DNA of 10,698 nucleotides from DATFMP01 sp041477795 (lineage in GTDB: Bacteria > SAR324 > JACQKK01), in NCBI GenBank assembly GCA_041477795.1, contig JBGOUY010000144.1, positions 1 through 10,698 on the forward strand. Reading direction: 5' to 3'. The position numbers and the translations under genes were made by a program. Positions 1-7,194 of the stretch are shown here, one piece after another (the stretch's first letter is position 1; each line of letters opens with the position of its first letter). The notes below the pieces were generated by a model. It was given only the letters and a program-made list of their open reading frames with translations, did not search any database and was not told where the DNA came from.

Positions 1-1
1 C

Positions 2-1636
<1,635 letters not shown>

Positions 1637-1644
1637 GGGCGCCG

Positions 1645-1708
1645 CCCCCCTGGTCCCCCGCCCAAGGCGGGGGGAAAGCTCTGGCGTGAAAGAGCCGCGG
1701 ATTTTCCA
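1645..1708 (+). repeat. GC-rich hairpin repeat at the left edge of the DUF559 unit
   Basis: Just after the lepA tail a perfect 8-bp stem (CCCCCGCC at 1655-1662, GGCGGGGG at 1666-1673) closes on a CAA loop. No T-tract follows, so it is a poor intrinsic terminator, though it may stall or protect the lepA message. Its C-run/T/C-run/hairpin layout resembles the reverse complement of the repeat at 2132-2165, so the DUF559 gene appears bounded by inverted copies of one GC-rich repeat class. Confidence 0.6.
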
Positions 1709-2131
1709 ATGACCGATCGTACAGACCCCATGGGTGGCAGGCGTCGCTGGCAGACGGCAGGCGATGGACTGTGGCACAAGCTTGCGCCCGAGGCTCGACG
1801 GATGCGAAGCAAGCCGACGGCCGCCGAGGAACTGCTATGGAAGCGGCTCCGCAAGCAGGCATTGGGGGTCCGCTTCCGGCGTCAGCAAGTCGTCGATCGC
1901 TTCATCGTCGATTTCTGCTGCCTGGAAGCCAGACTCATCGTCGAGGTGGACGGGCCAGTCCACGAGCGGCAATCCGAGCGCGATGCGGAGCGGGACGCGG
2001 TGCTGCGAGGGAGCGGGTTCCGTATGCTCCGGATCGCAAATGATGATGTCGAGAATCGAATCGAAATGGTGGTCGCGGCGATCCGGGAGGCTCTGCAATC
2101 CGTCGTTCCAGCTTCCGGCGCGGCAACCTGA
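1709..2131 (+). CDS. DUF559 (Vsr-like, PD-(D/E)XK fold) endonuclease-domain protein
   Basis: A 140-residue protein of the DUF559 family, related to very-short-patch-repair endonucleases; its substrate is unknown. The domain spans about residues 28-130. It has an acidic helix with E40/E41 followed by LLWKRLR, then FRRQ (56-59), the strand FIVDF with D68, EVDG with E79 and D81, H85, and a C-terminal strand FRMLRIAND. These match the family's expected acidic metal-binding cluster. The ATG at 1709 is the most upstream start that fits the family length; no convincing Shine-Dalgarno precedes it. The stop codon abuts the repeat at 2132. The gene is flanked by imperfect inverted GC-rich repeats and by direct copies of the lepA tail, so it may have arrived as a unit. 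A role in mismatch repair or mobility is inference only. Confidence 0.85.
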   Translation: MTDRTDPMGGRRRWQTAGDGLWHKLAPEARRMRSKPTAAEELLWKRLRKQALGVRFRRQQVVDRFIVDFCCLEARLIVEVDGPVHERQSERDAERDAVLRGSGFRMLRIANDDVENRIEMVVAAIREALQSVVPASGAAT

Positions 2132-2165
2132 GCCCCCTCCATTGGAGGGGGTTGGGGGAGGCCCC
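2132..2165 (+). repeat. REP-like GC-rich repeat, copy A
   Basis: It begins directly after the DUF559 stop codon. The core CCCCCTCCATTGGAGGGGG (2133-2151) is a perfect 9-bp palindrome around one T, followed by a G-run and AGGCCCC. Nearly the same sequence recurs at 2326-2361 in the same orientation, with one substitution and one extra G. This looks like a dispersed intergenic repeat rather than a terminator, because no T-tract follows. Confidence 0.9.
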
Positions 2166-2168
2166 GCG

Positions 2169-2201
2169 GGCCGTGCTGCGGCTGGGGGAGTAAGGGCGCC
2201 G
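2169..2201 (+). repeat. 33-bp direct repeat, copy 2 (duplicate of the lepA tail)
   Basis: Exact copy of 1612-1644: the terminal lepA codons, the TAA and 8 following bases, here without any reading frame. It directly follows repeat copy A and marks the right edge of the DUF559 unit. Confidence 0.97.
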
Positions 2202-2325
2202 GTCTGCGGAAACGACTGTCTCGCGCAAAGGCGCCAAGGCGCAAAGGGCGCAGAGAGGATAGGAACCGGACTCTGGATGGGCCGCCCTGGCCGCAGCAGC
2301 CTCCGCGCCGGGAGGCGAGCGGTAA
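2202..2325 (+). repeat. Spacer with a low-complexity GCGCAAAGGCGC-type tract
   Basis: No gene seen. Around 2222-2257 the sequence is built from repeated units of the form GCGCAAAG/GCGCCAAG, ending in GCGCAGAGAGG. Tracts of this appearance are, from memory, common intergenic repeats near small accessory genes (DUF559, GxxExxY families) in GC-rich bacteria. A repeat search would be needed to classify it. Confidence 0.5.
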
Positions 2326-2361
2326 GCCCCCTCTATTGGAGGGGGTTGGGGGGAGGCCCCC
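2326..2361 (+). repeat. REP-like GC-rich repeat, copy B
   Basis: Second copy of the 2132-2165 repeat in the same orientation: CCCCCTCTATTGGAGGGGG at 2327-2345, then the G-run and AGGCCCC. It differs from copy A by C to T in the left arm (giving a G-T pair in the stem) and by one extra G in the run. It lies about 50 bp before the first SDR gene. Confidence 0.88.
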
Positions 2362-2413
2362 CGCCGCAGCGCAGAGCATCCAGGCACCGCGTCACGAACG
2401 AAACGACCTGCCC

Positions 2414-3142
2414 ATGCTCTCCTTCACCGGCCGCGTCGCGCTGGTCACCGGAGCCAGCCGCGGCATCGGCGCCGCCACGGCGCTGGCGCTGGCCCGGCAC
2501 GGGGCGGCGCTGGCCATCAACTACCGCGCGGACGCCGCCGGCGCCGAAGCGGTGCGCGCGCAGGTAGCAGCCCTGGGCGGCCGCGTGGCCGTGGTGCAGG
2601 CGGATGTCTCCATCAGCGCCCAGGTGACGGCCCTCGTCGCCGCGGTGGAGAGCGCGCTGGGCCCGGTGGACGTGCTGGTCAACAACGCCGGCCAGGCCCA
2701 TCACCGCGAGCTGGACGACCTCACGCCGGAGGACTGGGACGCGACGCTGCGGGTGAACCTCACCTCGGCTTGGCTCGTCACGCGCGCCGTGCTGCCCCAC
2801 ATGCGCGCCCAGCGCTGGGGCCGCATCGTCAACGTGACCTCCGGCGCCGCGCAGACGGGCGGCGGCGTCGGCCCGCACTACACCGCCTCCAAGGCCGCGC
2901 TGGAGGGCATGACGCGCGCCTATGCCGCGCGGCTGGTCAAGGAGGGTGTCACGGTGAACGCGGTGGCGCCCGCCCTGATCCAGACCGGCATGACGCGCAA
3001 TCCCGAAGAGCGTGCCAAGCGCATCCCGCTCGGCCGGCTCGGCACGAGCGAGGAGTGCGCGGACGCCATCGTGCTCTGCGCCGGCACGGAGTTCATGACC
3101 GGCCAGACCTTGCACCTCAACGGCGGTCTGTACTACCGCTGA
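2414..3142 (+). CDS. Short-chain dehydrogenase/reductase (classical, FabG-like), SDR-1
   Basis: A 242-residue classical SDR that should carry out NAD(P)(H)-dependent carbonyl/alcohol redox chemistry in the cytoplasm; the substrate is not deducible. The Rossmann nucleotide motif TGASRGIG is at 12-19, D64 follows the third strand, and NNAG is at 90-93. The catalytic tetrad is N115, S143, Y156 and K160. R16 in the glycine motif and R38 after the second strand suggest NADP(H) preference. The C-terminus ends MTGQTLHLNGG, typical of FabG-like enzymes. The ATG at 2414 puts the glycine motif at the usual distance; an in-frame upstream start at 2336 lies inside repeat copy B and is unlikely. There is no clear Shine-Dalgarno. 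It is followed 68 bp later by a close paralogue. It is probably not the essential fabG, as there are no fatty-acid genes beside it. Confidence 0.93.
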   Translation: MLSFTGRVALVTGASRGIGAATALALARHGAALAINYRADAAGAEAVRAQVAALGGRVAVVQADVSISAQVTALVAAVESALGPVDVLVNNAGQAHHRELDDLTPEDWDATLRVNLTSAWLVTRAVLPHMRAQRWGRIVNVTSGAAQTGGGVGPHYTASKAALEGMTRAYAARLVKEGVTVNAVAPALIQTGMTRNPEERAKRIPLGRLGTSEECADAIVLCAGTEFMTGQTLHLNGGLYYR

Positions 3143-3210
3143 GGGGGCCATTCGCCCAAGGATCGAGCGTACCGGCCCGCTTCCGCTTTCCCCTGGCTTG
3201 GAGCCGCACC

Positions 3211-3999
3211 ATGAGCGACACGCATTCCGCCTCCGCCGGCCAGCTGGCCGGCGGCCCCGCGTTCAGCGGCCAGCCGTTCCACGGCAAAGTGGCCCTCGTC
3301 ACCGGGGCCAGCATCGGCATTGGCCGCGCCACGGCCCTGGGGCTGGCCCGCGCCGGTGCGGACGTGGCCCTGGGCTATCACCAGGACGCCGCCGGGGCCG
3401 AGCAGACCCGCGCCGCGGTGGCCGCGCTGGGGCGCCGCGCGCTGGTGGTGCAGGCGGACGTGTCCCAGGCCGACCAGGCGAGCGCCCTAGTGGCCACCGT
3501 GCAGCAGAAGCTGGGGCCGGTGGACGTGCTCATCAACAACGCGGGCTGGGCCAAGTTCCAGGAGCTGGACTCGATCACCGAGGCCGATTGGGACGCCGTG
3601 ATCGCGACGAACCTGACCTCGGTGTTCCTCGTCACGCGCGCCGTGCTGCCCCACATGCGCCAGCAGCGCTGGGGCCGCATCGTCAACGTGTCCTCCGGCG
3701 CCGCGCGGACGGGGGGCATCATGGGCATCCACTACTCGGCCGCCAAGGCCGGCGTGGAGGGCCTCTCGCGCGCCTTCGCCTCGCGCCTGGTCAAGGAGGG
3801 CATCACGGTCAACGTGGTGGCGCCCATGCTCGTGCACACGGGCGAAAAGCGGGACAACGCCGCGCGCCAGAAGCTGGTGCCCCTCGGCCGCCAGGGCACG
3901 CCGGAGGAGGTCGCCGACGCGATCCTGCTCTGCGCCCGCACCGAGTTCATGACCGGCCAGACCGTGCACATGAACGGCGGCGTGTACTACAGCGGATGA
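3211..3999 (+). CDS. Short-chain dehydrogenase/reductase (classical, FabG-like), SDR-2
   Basis: A 262-residue paralogue of the preceding gene. TGASIGIG is at 31-38, D83 follows the third strand, and NNAG is at 109-112. The tetrad is N134, S162, Y175 and K179, so the catalytic residues are intact. It has about 20 extra polar residues at its N-terminus. I35 replaces the Arg of the SDR-1 glycine motif and H57 stands where SDR-1 has R38, so its cofactor preference may differ. The ATG at 3211 has a GGAG 7 nt upstream. The pair is probably co-transcribed (same strand, 68-bp gap). The central part (LVTRAVLPHMR to SGAA) is almost identical to SDR-1 at the DNA level, indicating tandem duplication. Possible partners in one oxidation-reduction sequence, but this is inference. 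Confidence 0.93.
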   Translation: MSDTHSASAGQLAGGPAFSGQPFHGKVALVTGASIGIGRATALGLARAGADVALGYHQDAAGAEQTRAAVAALGRRALVVQADVSQADQASALVATVQQKLGPVDVLINNAGWAKFQELDSITEADWDAVIATNLTSVFLVTRAVLPHMRQQRWGRIVNVSSGAARTGGIMGIHYSAAKAGVEGLSRAFASRLVKEGITVNVVAPMLVHTGEKRDNAARQKLVPLGRQGTPEEVADAILLCARTEFMTGQTVHMNGGVYYSG

Positions 4000-4011
4000 C
4001 GGACAGCCATC

Positions 4012-4066
4012 AGGCATTCGTGGGGGCGCTGCCCCCACACCCCCGGCAGGGAACGAGGTTCCCTGC
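4012..4066. repeat. Two adjacent GC-rich hairpins downstream of SDR-2
   Basis: Two perfect inverted repeats sit side by side. GTGGGGG/CCCCCAC closes on CGCTG at 4020-4038, and GCAGGGAAC/GTTCCCTGC closes on GAG at 4046-4066. Neither is followed by a T-run, so they resemble a dispersed intergenic repeat. They could still help end the SDR transcripts. The next gene on the right is convergent. Confidence 0.75.
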
Positions 4067-4172
4067 ACCCGATGCGGGTCAGGACTTCGCCGGGTCCCGC
4101 TCCCATCGGCTGCACGTCGGCGCGGCTCGCCATCGTCGCCCAGACATTCTGAACTATCTGATTGCGGGGGGC

Positions 4173-4194
4173 GTGGGGGGACGTGTTCCCCCAC
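4173..4194. repeat. GC-rich hairpin related to the one at 4020
   Basis: GTGGGGG (4173-4179) pairs with CCCCCAC (4188-4194). Its arms and its trailing AC match the 4020-4038 hairpin, so the 4020-4194 spacer is bracketed by two members of one repeat type. The stretch between (4067-4172) shows no gene or other signal. Confidence 0.65.
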
Positions 4195-4226
4195 ACGGTT
4201 TGGAGGCCGTGGCCGTCAGCGCTGGA

Positions 4227-4466
4227 TCAGCTTGACTCGTAAGATTGCAGGAAGTCGTCGCGGTCGATCCCGGCCTGGGTGCAGATCGTGCGCAGCGTCG
4301 CGCCTTTGATGCGGGGATGCCCGGGAAGCGTCAAGGGCGTGCGCGATCCGTCAGGGTTCTCCCTGCTCAGCGATAGATGCGACCCGCGCCGGACCAGCCG
4401 GAAGCCGAGCTTCTCCAGCGCCCGGATCACCCTCGCCTGGGGAGCATCGACAGGGAACCGCGTCAT
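4227..4466 (-). CDS. hicA: HicA-family toxin (putative mRNA interferase)
   Basis: A 79-residue HicA/YcfA-like toxin. The family has a dsRNA-binding-like fold and cleaves mRNA using a conserved histidine. Features: N-terminal helix VIRALEKLGF, then RRGSHLSL with the expected catalytic H30, then LTLPGHPRIKGATLRTI and the closing helix AGIDRDDFL. The length is normal for the family. Its ATG follows the hicB stop with no gap (TAG then ATG on the minus strand), so translation is likely coupled to the antitoxin. No strong Shine-Dalgarno is seen inside the hicB end. It appears intact and active by motif; the target RNAs are unknown. Confidence 0.93.
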   Translation of the reverse strand: MTRFPVDAPQARVIRALEKLGFRLVRRGSHLSLSRENPDGSRTPLTLPGHPRIKGATLRTICTQAGIDRDDFLQSYESS

Positions 4467-4700
4467 CTAGAACGCCACGCCTGTCTCGGCGACGAACGCC
4501 TCCAGCACGGGCGAGTCGGACTCGAAGACCTCGGGGCCGAAGGATTCCACGTGAAAGCGGATGGCGGAGCGGACGTCGGCGAGGGCCTCCTCGTAGCTGT
4601 CGCCCTCTCCCACGACAACGCCTTTGAGGCCGAGCGGGTAGGCCACGTAGCCGTCTGGATGCTTCTCGACGATGACCTTGATCTGCTGGATCGGCTGCAT
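4467..4700 (-). CDS. hicB: HicB-family antitoxin, short form
   Basis: A 77-residue HicB antitoxin expected to bind and block HicA. It has the partial RNase H-like HicB fold: strand KVIVEKHPDGYVAYP, strand GVVVGEGDSYEEALADV, then the helix SAIRFHV. The ATG at 4700 is chosen because a perfect GAGGAG (minus strand, 4712-4707) sits 6 nt upstream. An in-frame start at 4757 would add 19 residues unlike the family. There is no room for the C-terminal helix-turn-helix or ribbon-helix-helix domain of longer HicB proteins, so autorepression would need another mechanism. The order is antitoxin first, toxin second, opposite to Escherichia coli hicAB. It lies 147 bp downstream of the aminotransferase on the same strand. 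Confidence 0.92.
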   Translation of the reverse strand: MQPIQQIKVIVEKHPDGYVAYPLGLKGVVVGEGDSYEEALADVRSAIRFHVESFGPEVFESDSPVLEAFVAETGVAF

Positions 4701-4706
4701 GGGGCG

Positions 4707-4712
4707 CTCCTC
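4707..4712 (-). promoter_or_regulatory. Strong ribosome binding site of hicB
   Basis: GAGGAG on the minus strand, with 6 nt to the ATG at 4700. It decides the hicB start over the longer in-frame option at 4757. It also predicts more antitoxin than toxin, since hicA lacks an equally good site. Confidence 0.8.
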
Positions 4713-4847
4713 AGTGCAGGCAAGACAGGCTGGGCTGGCGGATCGTTGCAATCCCAAGCGAGCCTCGTCACAAACGATACGCGATTAGCGCGCCGATGTC
4801 CCGCCGCCGCTTGCGGTCCCATGCACGGCAGCCCGCCAGGGCGGCAG

Positions 4848-6065
4848 CTACCCGCGCACCTGCTTCAGCACGCGCTGGAAGACGGGCAGGGAGCGGTCGA
4901 TGACGTCCTCGCTGACGGCCAGGGAGATGCGGAAGTGGCCCGCGCGGCCGAAGCCGCTGCCGGGCACGAGCAGCAGGCGTTCGGCCTGGGCCGCGCGCAC
5001 GAAGGCCACGTCGTCGGGGATGGGGGACTTGGGGAAGAGGTAGAAGGCGCCGCCGGGCGTGACGACCTCGTAGCCCATCTCGCGCAGGGGGGCGAGCAGG
5101 CGGTCGCGCATGCGCTGGTAGTAGGCCACGTCCACGCGGGCAGCGCCGACCAGGGGCAGCACGCGCTGGATCAGCGCGGGGGCGTTGACGAAGCCCAGCA
5201 CGCGGTTGGCCAGCACCAGCGCATCCAGCAGCGGCCCGGCCTCGGCCGCGCGGGGGCTCACGGCGAGGTAGCCGATGCGCTCGCCCGCCAGGCCGAGGTC
5301 CTTGGAATACGAGGTCAGGATCAGCGTGTGCTCGTAGAGCGGGGGCAGCCAGGGCACCCGGTTCCCGTCGAAGACCAGGTTGCGGTAGGGCTCGTCGGCC
5401 AGCAGGAAGATCGGCCGCCCGAAGCGCCGGCCCGCCGCCGTGAGGAAGTCCGCCAGGCGGCGCAGGCTCGCCTCCGGATAGATCACGCCCGTGGGATTGT
5501 TGGGCGAGTTGATGAGCAGCGCGCGCGTGCGCTCCGTCACCACGCGTTCCAGCGCGGCCAGGTCGATCTGGAAGTCCGCGTCCGTCTCCGCGCGCACCAG
5601 CCGGCCGCCGTGGTTGGCCACGTAGAAGTCGTACTCCACGAAGTACGGCGAGAAGGTGGCCACCTCGTCGCCGGGGTTGAGCAGGGCCTTGAGCGCGATG
5701 TTGACCGCGCCCGCCGCGCCGCAGGTGAGCACGACGTGCCCGCCCTCGTAGGGCAGCGCGGTGGCCTGCGCGAGCTGGCGGGCAATGTACGCGCGCACCT
5801 CGGGCAGGCCGGCGTTGGGGATGTAGCGGTGCCGGCCCGGCGCCGGGTCGTCCAGCAGGCCGCGCAGCGCCGCGCGCACCTGGGGCGGGGGCTCCAGGAT
5901 CGGGTTGCCCAGCGAGAAGTCGAACACGTTCTGCGCGCCGTGCTCCGCCTTGAGCCGGGTGCCTTCCTCGAACATGCGGCGGATCCAGGACGAGTGCTCC
6001 AGCGACGCCCGGACGGCAGCGGCGACGATGGAGGCGCCGGCGGCGGGCTTGCGGGCAGTGGCCAT
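4848..6065 (-). CDS. Pyridoxal-phosphate-dependent aminotransferase, class I/II (fold type I)
   Basis: A 405-residue cytoplasmic PLP enzyme of the aspartate-aminotransferase superfamily, likely moving an amino group between an amino acid and a 2-oxo acid; the exact substrate is unknown. Visible signatures: SLGNP at 51-55; GAAGAVNIAL (cofactor phosphate side) around 116-125; NSPNNPTG at 186-193 with N190; DEPY at 224-227, whose Asp and Tyr contact the cofactor; TSYSK at 251-255 with Schiff-base K255, followed by R263; and HFRISLA with R379, the expected carboxylate-binding Arg. The ATG at 6065 gives the usual length. A GAGGA lies 13 nt upstream, rather far. The frame stays open to 6143, but those extra residues are Pro/Arg/Ala-rich and unlike the family. 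The gene lies downstream of the NYN gene and upstream of hicBA, with no obvious functional link. Confidence 0.95.
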   Translation of the reverse strand: MATARKPAAGASIVAAAVRASLEHSSWIRRMFEEGTRLKAEHGAQNVFDFSLGNPILEPPPQVRAALRGLLDDPAPGRHRYIPNAGLPEVRAYIARQLAQATALPYEGGHVVLTCGAAGAVNIALKALLNPGDEVATFSPYFVEYDFYVANHGGRLVRAETDADFQIDLAALERVVTERTRALLINSPNNPTGVIYPEASLRRLADFLTAAGRRFGRPIFLLADEPYRNLVFDGNRVPWLPPLYEHTLILTSYSKDLGLAGERIGYLAVSPRAAEAGPLLDALVLANRVLGFVNAPALIQRVLPLVGAARVDVAYYQRMRDRLLAPLREMGYEVVTPGGAFYLFPKSPIPDDVAFVRAAQAERLLLVPGSGFGRAGHFRISLAVSEDVIDRSLPVFQRVLKQVRG

Positions 6066-6118
6066 GGCGGGCTGGGGGTCCTCGGGCGGTGTGGCCGGAC
6101 GATCGGGAGCGCGGCCGG

Positions 6119-6135
6119 GCCGGCGCAGCGCCGGC
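6119..6135. repeat. Inverted repeat upstream of the aminotransferase
   Basis: GCCGGCG/CGCCGGC flanks CAG, about 54 bp before the aminotransferase start. It could be an operator or a leader hairpin. In DNA this GC-rich, a 7-bp stem is only mildly surprising. Confidence 0.5.
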
Positions 6136-6242
6136 GCGGGCACAGGCCGTTGTAGCGGATGCGCCGACCGAAGGCAAAGGCGGACACTTCGGAAGGCCGG
6201 CGCGGTTCTGAGTGGATCGAGATTGCGCCGCCCCGAGCCCGT

Positions 6243-6829
6243 TTACGGCAGGGGTACCGAACGAACGAAATCCGCGTGTCGTTTGAGCTCCGGCGCGATG
6301 TGGTAGGCCGCAACTTGCACGAGGACGACTTGGATGCCGGCGCGGCGCGCATGTTTCATCGCCGGCACCAGATCGGTATCCCCGACGACGAGCGCGATCC
6401 GGTCGATCCTGGTGGCGGCGCTATACGTGGCGATATCCAGACCGATCCGCATATCGACGCCCTTTTGTTGAAACACCGGTCTGAAATTCGCGTCCGATAG
6501 TGGATTCGGGGGAGTGGGCACAGAATCGAGCGCAAATCCTCGGAATTTCAACTGTCCAATCCGAACGGCGAAAAGCGGCCTCTCCGCCAGTTGCTGGAGC
6601 CAGGCCCCGCTGCTGCTGAACGTCTTGGATTCACCGGACACCGGGAGCGTCTGAGTTCCGTTGTATGGGGCACAGTCGTAATACAGGATGCGCACGATCT
6701 CCTCTTGCGCCGTCCGGCAAGTCAAAGCAAACCTTTCGATGAAGTAGGGGTGTAGTTCCTACCGGCGAGCTTCGATGATAGGACCCGCAGATGGCCCCCG
6801 TCGATCATCACGACAATCCTCTTTTCCAT
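6243..6829 (-). pseudogene. NYN-domain (LabA/DUF88-like, PIN-fold) putative RNase, split by a frameshift
   Basis: NYN domains are PIN-like folds that usually cleave RNA through a cluster of Asp residues. Two frames must be joined. Frame 1 starts at the ATG 6829, with GAAGGGG 7 nt upstream, and encodes MEKRIVVMIDGGHLRVLSSK...NYTP before running to a TGA at 6724-6722. The second frame carries the rest: YFIERFALTC, then ILYYDC, PVSG, KGVDMRIGLDIA and VVGDTDLVPAMKHAR. One extra base in the C-run near 6747-6750 joins them into about 195 residues with acidic residues D10, D126, D132, D151 and D153. Read alone from the TTG at 6725, the second frame (160 residues) lacks the IDGG strand and hence the first catalytic Asp. 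The cause may be a sequencing error, a true mutation, or less likely programmed slippage. The local DNA is less GC-rich than its neighbours, suggesting acquisition. Confidence 0.85.
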
Positions 6830-6836
6830 CCCTGCG

Positions 6837-6843
6837 CCCCTTC
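6837..6843 (-). promoter_or_regulatory. Ribosome binding site for the ATG at 6829
   Basis: GAAGGGG on the minus strand, 7 nt before the ATG. It supports the view that the real NYN gene starts at 6829 rather than at the internal TTG at 6725. Confidence 0.6.
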
Positions 6844-6881
6844 AAATAAGAAAAGCCCTTCCACCTTTCGATGGAAGGGCT
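6842..6881 (-). terminator. Intrinsic terminator just before the NYN gene
   Basis: A perfect 10-bp stem, AGCCCTTCCA/TGGAAGGGCT (6854-6863 with 6872-6881), closes on an 8-nt loop. On the minus strand it is followed at once by TTTCTTATTT. The T-rich tail is clear only in that direction; on the + strand only CTTTA follows. It would stop minus-strand transcripts 12 nt before the NYN start codon, right next to its ribosome binding site. Confidence 0.8.
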
Positions 6882-6960
6882 CTTTAAGTGCCCGCCTACG
6901 GGCGTCGCGGATAGCCGCAGAATTCGAGCCCCCCGCCTGGAAGTCGTCCAAAAGGCGAGG
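6842..6960 (-). ncRNA. Structured leader or small RNA upstream of the NYN gene
   Basis: Read on the minus strand, it holds a series of hairpins. A long hairpin joins 6954-6960 with 6931-6937 and continues, after a 3-nt bulge, with TGGA/TCCA around a 5-nt loop. A stem GGCTC/GAGCC (6926-6930 with 6878-6882) encloses two smaller hairpins, GCGG/CCGC (6907-6918) and GCCCG/CGGGC (6890-6903), making a three-way junction. The 3' arm of that stem overlaps the terminator arm at 6872-6881, so the two folds exclude each other. This is the layout of an attenuator or riboswitch, or of a small RNA ending at the terminator. No known riboswitch class was recognised. Pairings were made by eye. Confidence 0.45.
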
Positions 6961-6978
6961 TCGACTAGCTTGCTTTCT

Positions 6979-7007
6979 GTCTAAGCCAAATCGTACTCAT
7001 TCGTCAA
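6979..7007 (-). promoter_or_regulatory. Possible sigma-70-like promoter for the NYN leader
   Basis: On the minus strand, TTGACG (7007-7002) is followed after 17 bp by TTAGAC (6984-6979). The -35 is good and the -10 is weak. It lies in the most AT-rich patch of the window and is correctly placed to start the structured leader near 6972. Confidence 0.3.
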
Positions 7008-7194
7008 TACAAAATATACACCAGTGCATGTGGGACGTAAATCGGCGATGTCCCGCCGTCCGCCCCCGCGCGGCGTTTGCCAAGCCCCCCGGGCCATGGG
7101 AAAGTGGCCGAGTGCCCCCGACCGGCCGTGCCCCGCCTGCCCGGCTGCGGCGGCTCGCCCAGCACGGGGGCGCGCGATCCGCGGGAGGAAGCGC
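7008..7194. other. Spacer between the divergent NYN leader and the ferritin-like gene
   Basis: The first 15 bases or so are AT-rich (AAAATATA near 7011). From about 7045 the sequence turns strongly GC-rich. The frame of the downstream gene is open back to 7024, but this stretch is Pro/Arg/Ala-rich with no family resemblance, so it is treated as non-coding. No convincing + strand promoter was found. Confidence 0.5.
7183..7190 (+). promoter_or_regulatory. Strong ribosome binding site of the ferritin-like gene
   Basis: GGGAGGAA, four bases before the ATG at 7195. It fixes the start against earlier in-frame starts such as 7024. Confidence 0.85.

Noticed and set aside
1655..1673. Intrinsic terminator of lepA
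   Set aside because: A strong stem but no T-tract follows; better explained as a member of the GC-rich repeat class.
4377..6155. Very long open frame on the + strand opposite the aminotransferase and hicBA
   Set aside because: Its translation is rich in Arg, Gly, Ala, Val and His without any domain. The opposite strand carries well-conserved PLP-enzyme and HicAB motifs. In GC-rich DNA such antisense frames are expected.
6243..6725. Intact short NYN gene starting at the TTG at 6725
   Set aside because: It would lack the first catalytic strand, which is found just upstream in another frame with a good ATG and ribosome binding site.
6900..6935. tRNA fragment or attachment site suggested by TTCGAGCC near 6923
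   Set aside because: No acceptor or anticodon arms could be built around it on either strand; the bases are used by the leader hairpins instead.
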